64,000 nt of DNA, taken from Flavobacterium praedii (GTDB taxonomy: Bacteria; Bacteroidota; Bacteroidia; Flavobacteriales; Flavobacteriaceae). Both the position numbers and the translations under genes were made by a program. Below the pieces are notes generated by a model. The model was not told the DNA's origin, did not search any database, and saw only the letters and a program-made list of their open reading frames with translations. This document shows positions 1 to 8,533 of the stretch, one piece after another. The number at the start of each line of letters is the position of its first letter. The first letter of the stretch is position 1. The stretch covers positions 2,567,001 to 2,631,000 of the forward strand of contig NZ_CP113948.1 of NCBI RefSeq assembly GCF_026810365.1, written 5' to 3'.

Positions 1-3000
1 GAGAAGCAGGTACATTACCCCAATTTGCTTTCCCTGGCAACGGACTTGCAATGATCTGATTTGGTCCTAATCCATTTTCATAAAATTTTCGATCATCTTT
101 TAAAATGTCTTCTGAAATTTCTCCAAGATTAAAATAGACTTTTCCTGTATTTGATTGTGGAATCTTTCCTTCTCCTACATAAGGATCCATAACCCAAAAC
201 TGAATATATTCTACATTACTTTGTTCAAAATTTGTAGCACTTAACGATCTCACTATACCTCCAAAATTCTCTTTGGGTGTATCGCCAAAAGTGGCCGAAT
301 TATTGTAAGGTCCGCGCTCTTTGGGATAAAAACTCAAATCCAATGTATTTACAACAAGGGATTGTCCCTGAACAATATCGGTCAAAGGGTACAATTCTTC
401 ACTATAAACTCTCCTAGTCGTATTCAATGATAAATCATCATTTGAAATTCCAGATGGTTTTGACGTATAAAAAACGGGGTCGATAGAATACCAAGATAAT
501 TTCGATCTTTTAAATCCATAGCTCAAATCAGTGGCAGTAGCATTAAAGCCATAATCTGTTGGTTTCTGAGCATTTTCATTGGTTGGCGTTGACGACAAAC
601 TCCAAGCATAAGGAGAACGCAAATCTATTGAAGATTGAGAACTTTCAAAATCATCTACATAACTAGTAGATTCTCCCTGAAATTGATCTCCTTTTGATGC
701 ATTGGGCATCAAATAAGCAAATTCACCACTTACCGAAATATTAGATGGCACATCAGTATCTATATTAGGCAGTTTATTAACCAAACGGGTAAAAAAGGGC
801 ACTTGAGAGGAATAATTTCCGTGTAATCCGAAAATACTATTATTTACTGATTCTTGACCATAAGTTGATTTTTGAGTAAAAGGCTTCTCTTTCATATTTA
901 AAAAAGTAGCCCCAACCATAAAATTTTCAGAAATTAAATGATCAACATTAACCCCAAAAAACCTCCTAGTTTGTTGGCCAAAAACAGAATTATTTTCTAA
1001 TGAAATCTCGATAGGAGTATTAGACGCTTGCAAAGAAGGATCTAAAATCTGGACTCTCCCCAATTGATAATTGACACTATAATCTACACCTTCTAGTAAA
1101 ACCCTCCCAGCAGCTACGACTTTAACAGACCCCTGAGGAACATTAAATGCCCCAATAGAAATACCATCACCACCTACCGATTTAAACTTTCCTCTCAAAA
1201 GAAATTTATTCACCTCTGGATTTTGAATGGCACCCGCTTGAGTTATTCGATACATGTATGGATTTACATATTTTTTTTGATTATCATTATACGTAGTTAC
1301 ATCATCATAATTTCGTGGAGAGTTTGGATCATCTAACTTATTAAACAGTAATTCACCAAAAGGCTCTTTACTTGTGAAAATAATTCTACCATTTTGGGTA
1401 TCCACAGTTAATCCAGGAATGAAATCAAAAAAACCATCTCCTCCAGTTTGAGGATCATTATTAAAATTTAGCTTATCAACATTTAGAACTTTCAACAAAG
1501 TTGTATTTTCTACTGTGTTTTCAGGCAAAGGGTTTAATGGAAAGGGCACTGAATTTCCAGCAGCGTCTTTTGCCGGTGTAATATAATTTAAGGCTGATGG
1601 ATTTTTATATAATATATTTAATCTAAAATCATCTTGAATTAATTGGTAGGCACCGGGGATTTGATAAATATTTTTCATCATCAAATTCCAAACAGGATTT
1701 GAAACATTTGTCAAACTGCTTTTCAACATTTTTAAAATTAAAGTCTGAGAAACAACCGTTTGATTTGAAGGTTGGTTTCCACCTACCACAGTAGCTTCAA
1801 CACCATCATTTCCAAATTCACCCACTTGATATACTTTATCTCCAATAGAATACTCATAGGCAACAGCTAAAATCTCATCATTTGCCAATTTCTGTTGCAA
1901 AGATATATACCCCAATTGTGTATTAAAAGTATATTCATTTGGCAATAACTTACGGGCATTTTCTAATTTAGAATAATCTTGACCTTCGGTAATTTTAAGA
2001 GGAACAGGAGACCCCGTAGCATCAAGATTAAATCCTTCATTAGCAGTCACTATTTCACGAATTTTCGAATTTAGCAACCCCTTACTTACCTTTCCATCAA
2101 TTAAAGCAGGATTATATAAGTTATTAGCATTGTCTGTTGGAGTATCTATAGGCTTAACAAACATTCCCGTTGAAGGATTCAGAACTACAATTTTATTTTC
2201 TAACAGTCCCGTAATTTGAGCTTCACCTAAATCCTGAAGCGCAATAATATTTCTTAAATTATTACTGGTCGTGTTTACTCGGTTTTGTTTGTTGGTGACC
2301 CAAACTTCCAGCCTTGTTATTTGTACCCTTGAGTCAATAAAAGGATATTTTTTTAGTGAAGAATCATATTTGTCCCTAAAATATTGGGATAAAAAGAAGT
2401 GCCTGTCATTATCATAATCCAAACCGTATAATTCATATTCTTGAATCGTACCTCCTCCTTGAGCGATAACACTTTTGGCTTGAGATTTTTGCTCAGAAAA
2501 CACTCCTGTCACAGTTGTTTTACCAAACTGTAATTCCGTTTTTACACCAAATAAACTTTGAGCACCTTGTATCAAAGTACTGTTTAAAGGCATACTGACA
2601 TTACCAACTTCGATTTTGCGTACAATATCGTCATCGGCAGGGGTATATTCTAATTTTAATAAATTTTGAAAAGCAAAAGTAGATTGAGTATCAAAATTGG
2701 CATTAACTTGCAATCGTGTACCTACTTTTCCAAGCAAACTCATACTTATTCTTTGATTGAAATCGAATGCAGTATTGGTACGATTTCGGGGAGAAAATGC
2801 GGGATTATCCTGTTTGGTATACAGCATACCCAAATCAATTTCTACCGATCCCGTTGGTTTTACATCAATGGTATTACTTCCAAAAATGGACTCAAAAAGT
2901 CCCGATTTAATATAATATCTGGGCAATAAATCTTTTTTGGCGGCTTCGCTTCCTTCTTTATTACCATCAATAGCAGCTAATTTTTTGCTAAAATAACTAT

Positions 3001-3271
3001 TCATAGATTCTTTTAACATCAATTTCTCGTACTCAGCTGGAGTCAAAACAATAGGATAATTGATATTGAAGTCGTCTATAGAATTAGTATAAACATAAGT
3101 ATCCGTAACAGGATCGTAAGTATAGGCTGATAATATACTTTGTGGATTTGCTAATTGAAGTTCACCAACATCATAGCCTTTTTTTACAGTATCCTGAACT
3201 ACTTCTTGCGCTTGAGCCTGTGATAAAATACCACAAAAAAATACCAGCAAAAAAATATAAATTTTATGCAT
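1..3271 (-). CDS. sprA: Gliding motility / type IX secretion protein SprA, N-terminal part (cut by window edge)
   Basis: About 1090 residues are visible from the ATG at 3271; the frame stays open to base 1, so the C-terminal half lies outside. SprA is the very large outer-membrane barrel of the type IX secretion system (T9SS) translocon, needed for secretion and gliding in Flavobacterium. The N-terminus MHKIYIFLLVFFCG...AQAQE is a clear signal peptide. The rest is beta-rich and polar, with family-typical stretches such as PRYYIKSGLFESIFG and GKVGTRLQVNANFDTQ early on and YVDDFESSQSSIDLRSPYAW further in. No frameshift was seen in the part read. ruvA ends 24 bp upstream, so the two are probably co-transcribed; the ruvA-sprA order is familiar in Flavobacterium. 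Identification is by recognition of the family, not by search. Confidence 0.93.
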   Translation of the reverse strand, partial: MHKIYIFLLVFFCGILSQAQAQEVVQDTVKKGYDVGELQLANPQSILSAYTYDPVTDTYVYTNSIDDFNINYPIVLTPAEYEKLMLKESMNSYFSKKLAAIDGNKEGSEAAKKDLLPRYYIKSGLFESIFGSNTIDVKPTGSVEIDLGMLYTKQDNPAFSPRNRTNTAFDFNQRISMSLLGKVGTRLQVNANFDTQSTFAFQNLLKLEYTPADDDIVRKIEVGNVSMPLNSTLIQGAQSLFGVKTELQFGKTTVTGVFSEQKSQAKSVIAQGGGTIQEYELYGLDYDNDRHFFLSQYFRDKYDSSLKKYPFIDSRVQITRLEVWVTNKQNRVNTTSNNLRNIIALQDLGEAQITGLLENKIVVLNPSTGMFVKPIDTPTDNANNLYNPALIDGKVSKGLLNSKIREIVTANEGFNLDATGSPVPLKITEGQDYSKLENARKLLPNEYTFNTQLGYISLQQKLANDEILAVAYEYSIGDKVYQVGEFGNDGVEATVVGGNQPSNQTVVSQTLILKMLKSSLTNVSNPVWNLMMKNIYQIPGAYQLIQDDFRLNILYKNPSALNYITPAKDAAGNSVPFPLNPLPENTVENTTLLKVLNVDKLNFNNDPQTGGDGFFDFIPGLTVDTQNGRIIFTSKEPFGELLFNKLDDPNSPRNYDDVTTYNDNQKKYVNPYMYRITQAGAIQNPEVNKFLLRGKFKSVGGDGISIGAFNVPQGSVKVVAAGRVLLEGVDYSVNYQLGRVQILDPSLQASNTPIEISLENNSVFGQQTRRFFGVNVDHLISENFMVGATFLNMKEKPFTQKSTYGQESVNNSIFGLHGNYSSQVPFFTRLVNKLPNIDTDVPSNISVSGEFAYLMPNASKGDQFQGESTSYVDDFESSQSSIDLRSPYAWSLSSTPTNENAQKPTDYGFNATATDLSYGFKRSKLSWYSIDPVFYTSKPSGISNDDLSLNTTRRVYSEELYPLTDIVQGQSLVVNTLDLSFYPKERGPYNNSATFGDTPKENFGGIVRSLSATNFEQSNVEYIQFWVMDPYVGEGKIPQSNTGKVYFNLGEISEDILKDDRKFYENGLGPNQIIASPLPGKANWGNVPAS

Positions 3272-3295
3272 ATCAATTCGGCTACTAGTCACCTT

Positions 3296-3877
3296 TTATA
3301 AATTTTTTAAAGCTCTTTTTATTATAGTTTCCACTGTAGCCTCTGGGTCTTCTTTGACGATTTTTTCAATTACCTTTTCTGATGTTTTTCGAACAAAGCC
3401 TAGGACTTCTAGAGCAGATAACGCCTCATCTTTATTTGTATTGCTTTGAAGCATGGAAACTTCATCCAAATCATATAATTTTAACACTTTTTCTTTCAAA
3501 TCAAGAATAACCCGTTGTGCAGTTTTACTACCGATTCCCTTAATTTTTTGAATAGTAACTACATCTCCAGAGGCAATGGCATTAATAATTTGTTTTGGTT
3601 CCAATGAAGAAAGCATCGTACGGGCTATGCTAGCTCCAATTCCAGAAACAGACAACAGCATTTTAAATATCTCTCGTTCTGATTTTTCTACAAAACCAAA
3701 CAAAGTATGCGCATCTTCTTTAATTTGAAGATGCGTAAATAATTTTATAAAATCTGTATTAGGAAGTAATGAATAGGTATGCAAAGAAATATTTACATGA
3801 TACCCAACTCCATTACAGTCTATTACTACATCGGTAGGTGTTTTTTCTACTAATTTTCCTTGTAAATGTGCTATCAT
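3296..3877 (-). CDS. ruvA: Holliday junction branch migration protein RuvA (193 aa)
   Basis: RuvA binds four-way junctions as a tetramer and loads the RuvB motor, whose gene is at 27105-28127. The protein starts MIAHLQGKLVEKTPTDVVID (OB-fold domain) and has the helix-hairpin-helix stretches LLSVSGIGASIARTML and IQKIKGIGSKTAQRVILDL, then a C-terminal RuvB-binding domain ending in IIKRALKNL. The frame can be extended 16 codons upstream to 3925, but the canonical N-terminus is the internal Met at 3877. A good promoter (TATATTTG at 3894-3901) lies inside that extension, so the longer start would not be transcribed from it. Length 193 aa fits the family. sprA follows after 24 bp. Confidence 0.95.
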   Translation of the reverse strand: MIAHLQGKLVEKTPTDVVIDCNGVGYHVNISLHTYSLLPNTDFIKLFTHLQIKEDAHTLFGFVEKSEREIFKMLLSVSGIGASIARTMLSSLEPKQIINAIASGDVVTIQKIKGIGSKTAQRVILDLKEKVLKLYDLDEVSMLQSNTNKDEALSALEVLGFVRKTSEKVIEKIVKEDPEATVETIIKRALKNL

Positions 3878-3893
3878 AAATGTTTTATCTGTC

Positions 3894-3926
3894 CAAATAT
3901 AATAAAATTTGAGATTAAAAGACAAA
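3894..3926 (-). promoter_or_regulatory. Promoter of ruvA(-sprA)
   Basis: On the minus strand a -33 TTTG (3926-3923) is followed after 21 nt by the -7 box TATATTTG (3901-3894), matching the Bacteroidota consensus TTTG / TAnnTTTG. The predicted transcription start, near 3888, is about 10 nt before the ATG at 3877. This helps to decide the ruvA start. Confidence 0.6.
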
Positions 3927-4024
3927 TTGTAAGGTCTTAAGAATTCACGTTATAAGTAAAAACCAATAGTATACAATTCAGTCTTAAAATCTCAAATCAG
4001 ATTTTAGTGCAATTCTTAATATTA

Positions 4025-6304
4025 TTACTTCATTCTCAAGTTTTTTTCCTGAGCATCGATTACAGCAATTGCAGCCATATTAACCATTTCCTCAACGCTT
4101 GCTCCCAATTGGAATACGTGCACAGGATTATTCATTCCCATCATTATAGGCCCAATTGAAGCAATTTTGTTTAACTCTTTCATCAACTTATAGGTAATAT
4201 TAGCAGATTCTAAGTTTGGAAAAATCAAAGTATTTACTTTTTTACCGGCTAATTTTGAAAAAGGAAATTTTTCGGTAAGCATTTCTGGATTTAAAGCAAA
4301 ATCTGCTTGAATTTCACCGTCGACAATAATATCAGGATGATTTTCATGCAAATAAGCTACTGCTTCTTTCACTTTAGAAGCCGTTTTATTTATAGATGAA
4401 CCAAAATTAGAATAGGACACCATCGCAATTACTGGCTCAACTCCAAATATTCGTGCTGTATTAGCGGTCATTAATGCAATTCTTGCTAAGTCTTCAGCCG
4501 AAGGATTAACGTTTATTGCAGTATCAGATAAAAACATAGGACCACGATTGGTCATCATTAAATTAGTGGTAGCTACCAAAGAAACATTGGGTGCTTTACC
4601 AATAACTTGCAACATTGGTTTTACTACAGAAGGATAGCTTCTAGAATGCCCAGATACCAACGCATCAGCATCACCTAAATTCACCATCATTGCAGCAAAA
4701 TAATTTCGCTCTCTCATGAACTTTTCAGCATCATAAAGCGACACCCCATTGCGTTGTCTTGTCTCCCAAAACTTAGTTGCATATCGGGTTCTTCTTTCAT
4801 CTTCCTGTGCTAGTTTAGGATCAATTATAGGTAAATCGGCATCAAAGCCAAGTTCAGCTTTCAGCTCTAAAATAATTTCTTTATTTCCTAATAAAATTGG
4901 AAAACCTATCCCCTCTTCATAAACAATTTGAGCTGCTTTTAAAACATCCAATTGTTCTGCTTCTGCAAAAACTACTCTTTTAGGATCTGTTTTAGCGCGA
5001 TTGGTAATCATACGAATCATTTTGTTATCGTTACCCAAACGATCCAACAATTCTTCTTTATATTTTTCCCAATCAGTTATGGGATTCAAAGCAACCTCAG
5101 AATCCATGGCGGCTTTTGCAACAGCTGGAGCTACAACAGAAATTAATCTTGGGTCAAACGGTTTTGGAATAATATATTCTCTACCAAACACTAATTTGGT
5201 GGCTCCATAAGCTACATTAACCTGTTCAGGCACACTTTCTTTTGCTAATGCGGCCAGTGCTTTAACAGCAGCCATTTTCATCTCTTCGTTTATCTTTGTA
5301 GCTCGAACATCAAGTGCCCCTCTAAAAATATAAGGAAATCCAAGTACATTATTCACTTGATTAGGATGATCAGAACGACCAGTAGCCATAATAACGTCTT
5401 TTCTTGTAGAAATAGCCAAATTATAAGCGATTTCCGGATCAGGATTTGCCATTGCAAAAACAATTGGATTTTCAGCCATACCCAACAACATTTGTGGAGT
5501 CATTACATTTGCAGTTGACAAACCCAAGAAAATATCAGCTCCTTTCAACGACTCTTCTAAACTTACAGATGCGCCATCTTTAGCATATTTCAATTGCAAT
5601 ACAGACAAAGCAGGATTATCTTTTGTTAGAAGCCCTTTACTATTAAACATTAAAATATTTTCTCTTTTAACGCCTAACAAAACATATAAATCAGCACAAG
5701 CAATTGCAGCTGATCCTGCTCCAGAAACCACCATTTTTACGTCTTCGGCTTTTTTATTAGCCAACTCTAAAGCATTGATTAATGCTGCCGAAGAAATAAT
5801 TGCTGTTCCATGTTGATCATCGTGCATTACAGGAATATTAAGCTCCTCGACCAATCTGCGTTCAATCTCAAATGACTCTGGTGCTTTTATGTCTTCTAAA
5901 TTAATTCCACCAAAAGTAGGTGCAATATTTTTTACTGTTTGAATAAACTCTTCAATATCTTTTGTTCCAATCTCTATATCGAACACATCAATATCTGAAA
6001 ATATTTTAAACAATAAACCTTTTCCTTCCATAACTGGTTTTGAAGCTTCTGGCCCAATATCTCCAAGCCCCAAAACGGCAGTTCCATTTGTAATTACTGC
6101 TACTAAATTTCCCTTTGCAGTATATTTATAAACATTATTTATATCTTTTGCAATTTCTAAACACGGTTCTGCAACTCCTGGAGAATAAGCCAAAGACAAA
6201 TCTCTTTGGGTTGCATATTTTTTGGTTGGCACTACTTGAATTTTACCTGGAGTAGGTTTTGCGTGGTACAATAACGCTTCGCTTCTTTTACTATTTTTAT
6301 CCAT
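4025..6304 (-). CDS. maeB: NADP-dependent malic enzyme with C-terminal phosphotransacetylase-like domain (MaeB type, 759 aa)
   Basis: Oxidatively decarboxylates malate to pyruvate in the cytoplasm, feeding NADPH and pyruvate from the TCA cycle. The malic enzyme part covers about residues 1-420: [12 protein letters not shown], the substrate/metal region [14 protein letters not shown] near residue 75, [11 protein letters not shown], and the nucleotide-binding loop [13 protein letters not shown] near residue 193. From about residue 430 a phosphate acetyl/butyryltransferase-like domain begins ([20 protein letters not shown]). In MaeB enzymes this domain is thought to be regulatory (acetyl-CoA) rather than catalytic. 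Full length for the hybrid family, with no lesions. The start [14 protein letters not shown] is the first Met and lies about 27 nt downstream of a likely transcription start. ruvA lies 147 bp downstream with its own promoter. Confidence 0.95.
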   Translation of the reverse strand: MDKNSKRSEALLYHAKPTPGKIQVVPTKKYATQRDLSLAYSPGVAEPCLEIAKDINNVYKYTAKGNLVAVITNGTAVLGLGDIGPEASKPVMEGKGLLFKIFSDIDVFDIEIGTKDIEEFIQTVKNIAPTFGGINLEDIKAPESFEIERRLVEELNIPVMHDDQHGTAIISSAALINALELANKKAEDVKMVVSGAGSAAIACADLYVLLGVKRENILMFNSKGLLTKDNPALSVLQLKYAKDGASVSLEESLKGADIFLGLSTANVMTPQMLLGMAENPIVFAMANPDPEIAYNLAISTRKDVIMATGRSDHPNQVNNVLGFPYIFRGALDVRATKINEEMKMAAVKALAALAKESVPEQVNVAYGATKLVFGREYIIPKPFDPRLISVVAPAVAKAAMDSEVALNPITDWEKYKEELLDRLGNDNKMIRMITNRAKTDPKRVVFAEAEQLDVLKAAQIVYEEGIGFPILLGNKEIILELKAELGFDADLPIIDPKLAQEDERRTRYATKFWETRQRNGVSLYDAEKFMRERNYFAAMMVNLGDADALVSGHSRSYPSVVKPMLQVIGKAPNVSLVATTNLMMTNRGPMFLSDTAINVNPSAEDLARIALMTANTARIFGVEPVIAMVSYSNFGSSINKTASKVKEAVAYLHENHPDIIVDGEIQADFALNPEMLTEKFPFSKLAGKKVNTLIFPNLESANITYKLMKELNKIASIGPIMMGMNNPVHVFQLGASVEEMVNMAAIAVIDAQEKNLRMK

Positions 6305-6337
6305 TTTTATTTGGTTCTTTTTCTGGTTTTTTTATAA

Positions 6338-6345
6338 CAAAGATA
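6338..6345 (-). promoter_or_regulatory. -7 box upstream of maeB
   Basis: TATCTTTG on the minus strand matches TAnnTTTG and lies 33 nt before the maeB ATG. No convincing -33 TTTG is present at the usual distance, so this is a weaker call. Confidence 0.4.
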
Positions 6346-6412
6346 ACTGACTTCAAATAAACAGCCACTTTTAACTTATTTTTTTATTTAAATTAAGGAT
6401 AATTTATAACCA

Positions 6413-6442
6413 AAAAAAATAGCCACACAAAATGCAGCTATT
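6413..6442 (-). terminator. Probable intrinsic terminator after the CBS-domain gene
   Basis: On the minus strand AATAGC and GCTATT form a 6-bp stem around a 13-nt loop, followed directly by a run of T. It sits just after the stop of the CBS-domain gene. The stem is short, so confidence is moderate. Confidence 0.45.
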
Positions 6443-6464
6443 AAATAGTATTCACAAACAACTG

Positions 6465-6890
6465 TTATTGTGAAATATAAGAATCCAAATGTTTTATTGT
6501 TTCTTTTTGAACTTCAATAATAGCTTTTACAACATCACCAATTGAAACTATACCAATCACCTTTTTATCTTCAATTACAGGCAAATGTCTAATTCGTTTT
6601 TGACTCATTAAACTCATACAAAAATCAAGATTATCTGAAGGTTTTACAGTCAAAACATCGCTTTCCATAATCTCACTCACTGGTGTTTTTTTTGAAGACT
6701 TATCTTTTAAAACAATTTTTCTAGCATAATCTCTTTCAGACAGAATACCTTTCAATACTCCATCTTCTATTACAAGAATGGCACCAATATTTTTTTCACC
6801 CATAACTCTCAATGCTTCAAAAACAGTAATAGTCGAAACAATAGAAAAAACTTCTTTTCCTTTTGTGCTTAATATTTGATTTACAGTCAT
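6465..6890 (-). CDS. CBS-domain pair protein (141 aa)
   Basis: A small cytoplasmic protein that is nothing but two CBS domains, the modules that bind adenine nucleotides and sense energy state. Domain one is roughly residues 8-60 (ISTITVFEALRVMGEKNIGA, then LKGILSERDYARK). Domain two is roughly 75-130 (VLTVKPSDNLDFCMSLMSQK, then RIRHLPVIEDKKVIGIVSIG). The family usually describes these as signal-transduction or IMPDH-like CBS proteins; the partner is unknown. The gene has its own likely terminator, and a TATTTTTG box at 6942-6949 on the minus strand lies about 50 nt upstream. Nothing in the sequence ties its function to maeB downstream. Confidence 0.88.
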   Translation of the reverse strand: MTVNQILSTKGKEVFSIVSTITVFEALRVMGEKNIGAILVIEDGVLKGILSERDYARKIVLKDKSSKKTPVSEIMESDVLTVKPSDNLDFCMSLMSQKRIRHLPVIEDKKVIGIVSIGDVVKAIIEVQKETIKHLDSYISQ

Positions 6891-7126
6891 AACGATTAAT
6901 TTTTAGAACGTTAAATTTAGATAAAAATCACATACAAAATTCAAAAATAAAAAAAAATTATAGGAACTAAAAAAACAATTAATGACCAAAATATTATTTT
7001 TACCTCATAACCTATTTATGCTCGAAAATAAAATAAATATATTTAAGTTATCAATGCATTTCATTTATTAGAAAAGCATTTTTTCATAAATAGAACATTT
7101 AATATAAAATTTTGTTTGTATAAGAT

Positions 7127-7166
7127 AAATTCCAATAATAAAATACAGCTTTAATTATTGGAATTT
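7127..7166. repeat. 13-bp perfect inverted repeat with 14-nt loop
   Basis: AAATTCCAATAAT (7127-7139) pairs perfectly with ATTATTGGAATTT (7154-7166). The stop codon of the remnant frame at 7151-7315 lies in the loop. It looks like the 3'-end hairpin of that lost gene, although no strong T-run follows on either strand. Confidence 0.55.
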
Positions 7167-7315
7167 TCATAATAAGGACATTTATATTCATCGGCAAACA
7201 TCGCTTTTGTCAGACCTTTCAACAATAGATTATGATTCTCTAGAAATTGGCTGAGATTTATATCTTTTCTATTCGATATAAAACAAAAAATCACATCTAA
7301 TACACCTATTATTTT
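7151..7315 (-). pseudogene. C-terminal fragment of an unrecognised gene
   Basis: On the minus strand 54 codons stay open before the TAA at 7151-7153 and read like real protein: KIIGVLDVIFCFISNRK, then INLSQFLENHNLLLKGL, then MFADEYKCPYYENSNN. An in-frame TAA lies upstream near 7318, and there is no good start codon before the internal Met. I take it as the tail of a gene whose front has been lost. The 3' hairpin (7127-7166) supports a former gene end. I do not recognise the family. A short gene starting at an unusual codon cannot be ruled out. Confidence 0.4.
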
Positions 7316-7439
7316 TTAAAACAACTCAAATAGAAACTTGTATTTTAAAGAGAAACTTTTAAATAATTTTATCTTTATTTTAGACAAATAATTAATTCTA
7401 AATTTATATTTTAAACTTATTTTAAACTAGATTTGAAAT

Positions 7440-8465
7440 ATGAAAGATATCACTCTCAAAGAAATAGCAACCACATTAGGAATCTCAATTACTACAGTTT
7501 CTAAAGCCTTAAAAGACTATCCTGATGTTAGTGCCAAAACAAAAAAAGCAGTAATTGAACTTGCTCAAAACTTGCATTATACACCAAATAGTTTTGCTGT
7601 AAACTTACGCACAAAAGAGTCTAAAACTGTTGGATTAATTATCCCTGAAGTAATGCATCATTTTTTTTCAAATGTGATAAATTCAATTATAGATGAAGCT
7701 GAAAAAAACGGATACTTGGTCATCATCCTTCAATCTAATGAATCGATTGAATTAGAGAAAAAACAAGTTGATTTATTAATTAACAAAAGAGTTGATGGTA
7801 TTTTGATCTCTCTATCTAATGAGAGTAATTATGACGAACATATTCAACATATAATAAACAGAAAAATACCTTTGGTGATGTTTGATAAAATTTCAAAACT
7901 TGCTCCTTGTTCTAAAGTCATAATTAATGATCAAAAAGCGGCATTCAATGCAGTACAACATTTAATTGATATTGGATGCAAAAAAATAGCATATATAAGA
8001 GGACCGTTAAACCCACAAAATTCAATTGATCGCTTTATTGGATACAAAAAAGCATTAGAAAAAAACCATATTCCTTTTGATTCTTCATTGGTTTATACCT
8101 GTGAAAAAGTAACATTTGAAGAAGGTTATGATTTTACCGCACAAATAATTAAAGAACATCCTGATGCAGATGGCATTTTTGTAATGACTGATTTAGCGGC
8201 AGTTGGCGTACTATCATTTTGCAATGAAAATCAAATTAAAATACCTGAGCAAATTGCAGTAATTGGATTTAGCAATTGGTTTATGTCAAAGGTTATTTCT
8301 CCTAAACTGAGTTCGGTTGACCAACCAAGTCATAAAATGGGAATAACCGCTTTCGATTTATTATTAGAGGAAATGAATGCTCATAGAGATGAAAATATAT
8401 TTACACCAAGGACTATTGAACTGGAAACTAATATTATAATAAGAGAATCTACCATACGACAATAA
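7440..8465 (+). CDS. LacI/GalR-family transcriptional regulator (341 aa)
   Basis: Dimeric DNA-binding repressor or activator with a sugar-type sensor domain. The N-terminal helix-turn-helix is at about residues 4-24 (TLKEIATTLGISITTVSKAL), followed by the hinge helix region and a periplasmic-binding-protein-like domain from SKTVGLIIPEV near residue 62. The C-terminal core has VIGFSNWFMSKVISPKLSSV and ends ELETNIIIRESTIRQ, as usual for the family. The effector is unknown, and no sugar transport or hydrolase gene is adjacent, so its targets are elsewhere or it acts globally. A paralogue of the same build lies at 57263-58282. A TAGATTTG box ends only 4 nt before the ATG, which would give an almost leaderless transcript if used. 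Confidence 0.93.
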   Translation: MKDITLKEIATTLGISITTVSKALKDYPDVSAKTKKAVIELAQNLHYTPNSFAVNLRTKESKTVGLIIPEVMHHFFSNVINSIIDEAEKNGYLVIILQSNESIELEKKQVDLLINKRVDGILISLSNESNYDEHIQHIINRKIPLVMFDKISKLAPCSKVIINDQKAAFNAVQHLIDIGCKKIAYIRGPLNPQNSIDRFIGYKKALEKNHIPFDSSLVYTCEKVTFEEGYDFTAQIIKEHPDADGIFVMTDLAAVGVLSFCNENQIKIPEQIAVIGFSNWFMSKVISPKLSSVDQPSHKMGITAFDLLLEEMNAHRDENIFTPRTIELETNIIIRESTIRQ

Positions 8466-8519
8466 AACCACAAAAAAACCCTTCAATCATAAATATTTAG
8501 AAAGAAGGGATTTGGTTTT
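8464..8519. terminator. Bidirectional terminator between the LacI gene and the OmpA-protein gene
   Basis: An outer arm AAAACCA/TGGTTTT (8464-8470 / 8513-8519) and an inner arm CCCTTC/GAAGGG (8479-8484 / 8504-8509) form one interrupted stem between two convergent genes, with T/A runs on both sides. Both operons probably end here. Confidence 0.5.
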
Positions 8520-8533
8520 AAATAAGATTACAT

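Larger units (their letters stand above)
6891..7439. other. 549-bp intergenic region between divergent genes
   Basis: Very AT-rich. It holds the -7-like box for the CBS gene (6942-6949), a start-less coding remnant (7151-7315, minus) with a 13-bp inverted repeat around its stop codon (7127-7166), and a TAGATTTG box directly before the LacI gene (7428-7435). Nothing else recognisable was seen in the remaining sequence. Confidence 0.6.

Noticed and set aside
1..3271. Apparent truncation of SprA
   Set aside because: The frame is open to base 1; the loss is due to the window edge, not to a mutation.
3985..4006. 8-bp hairpin TAAAATCT/AGATTTTA between maeB and ruvA
   Set aside because: No T-run follows on the minus strand and the stem is all A/T-rich, so it is not called a terminator.
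7440..8465. LacI gene as the regulator of a nearby sugar-use operon
   Set aside because: Neighbours are the CBS protein and the adhesin operon; no transport or hydrolase genes are present in the window, so the link cannot be supported.
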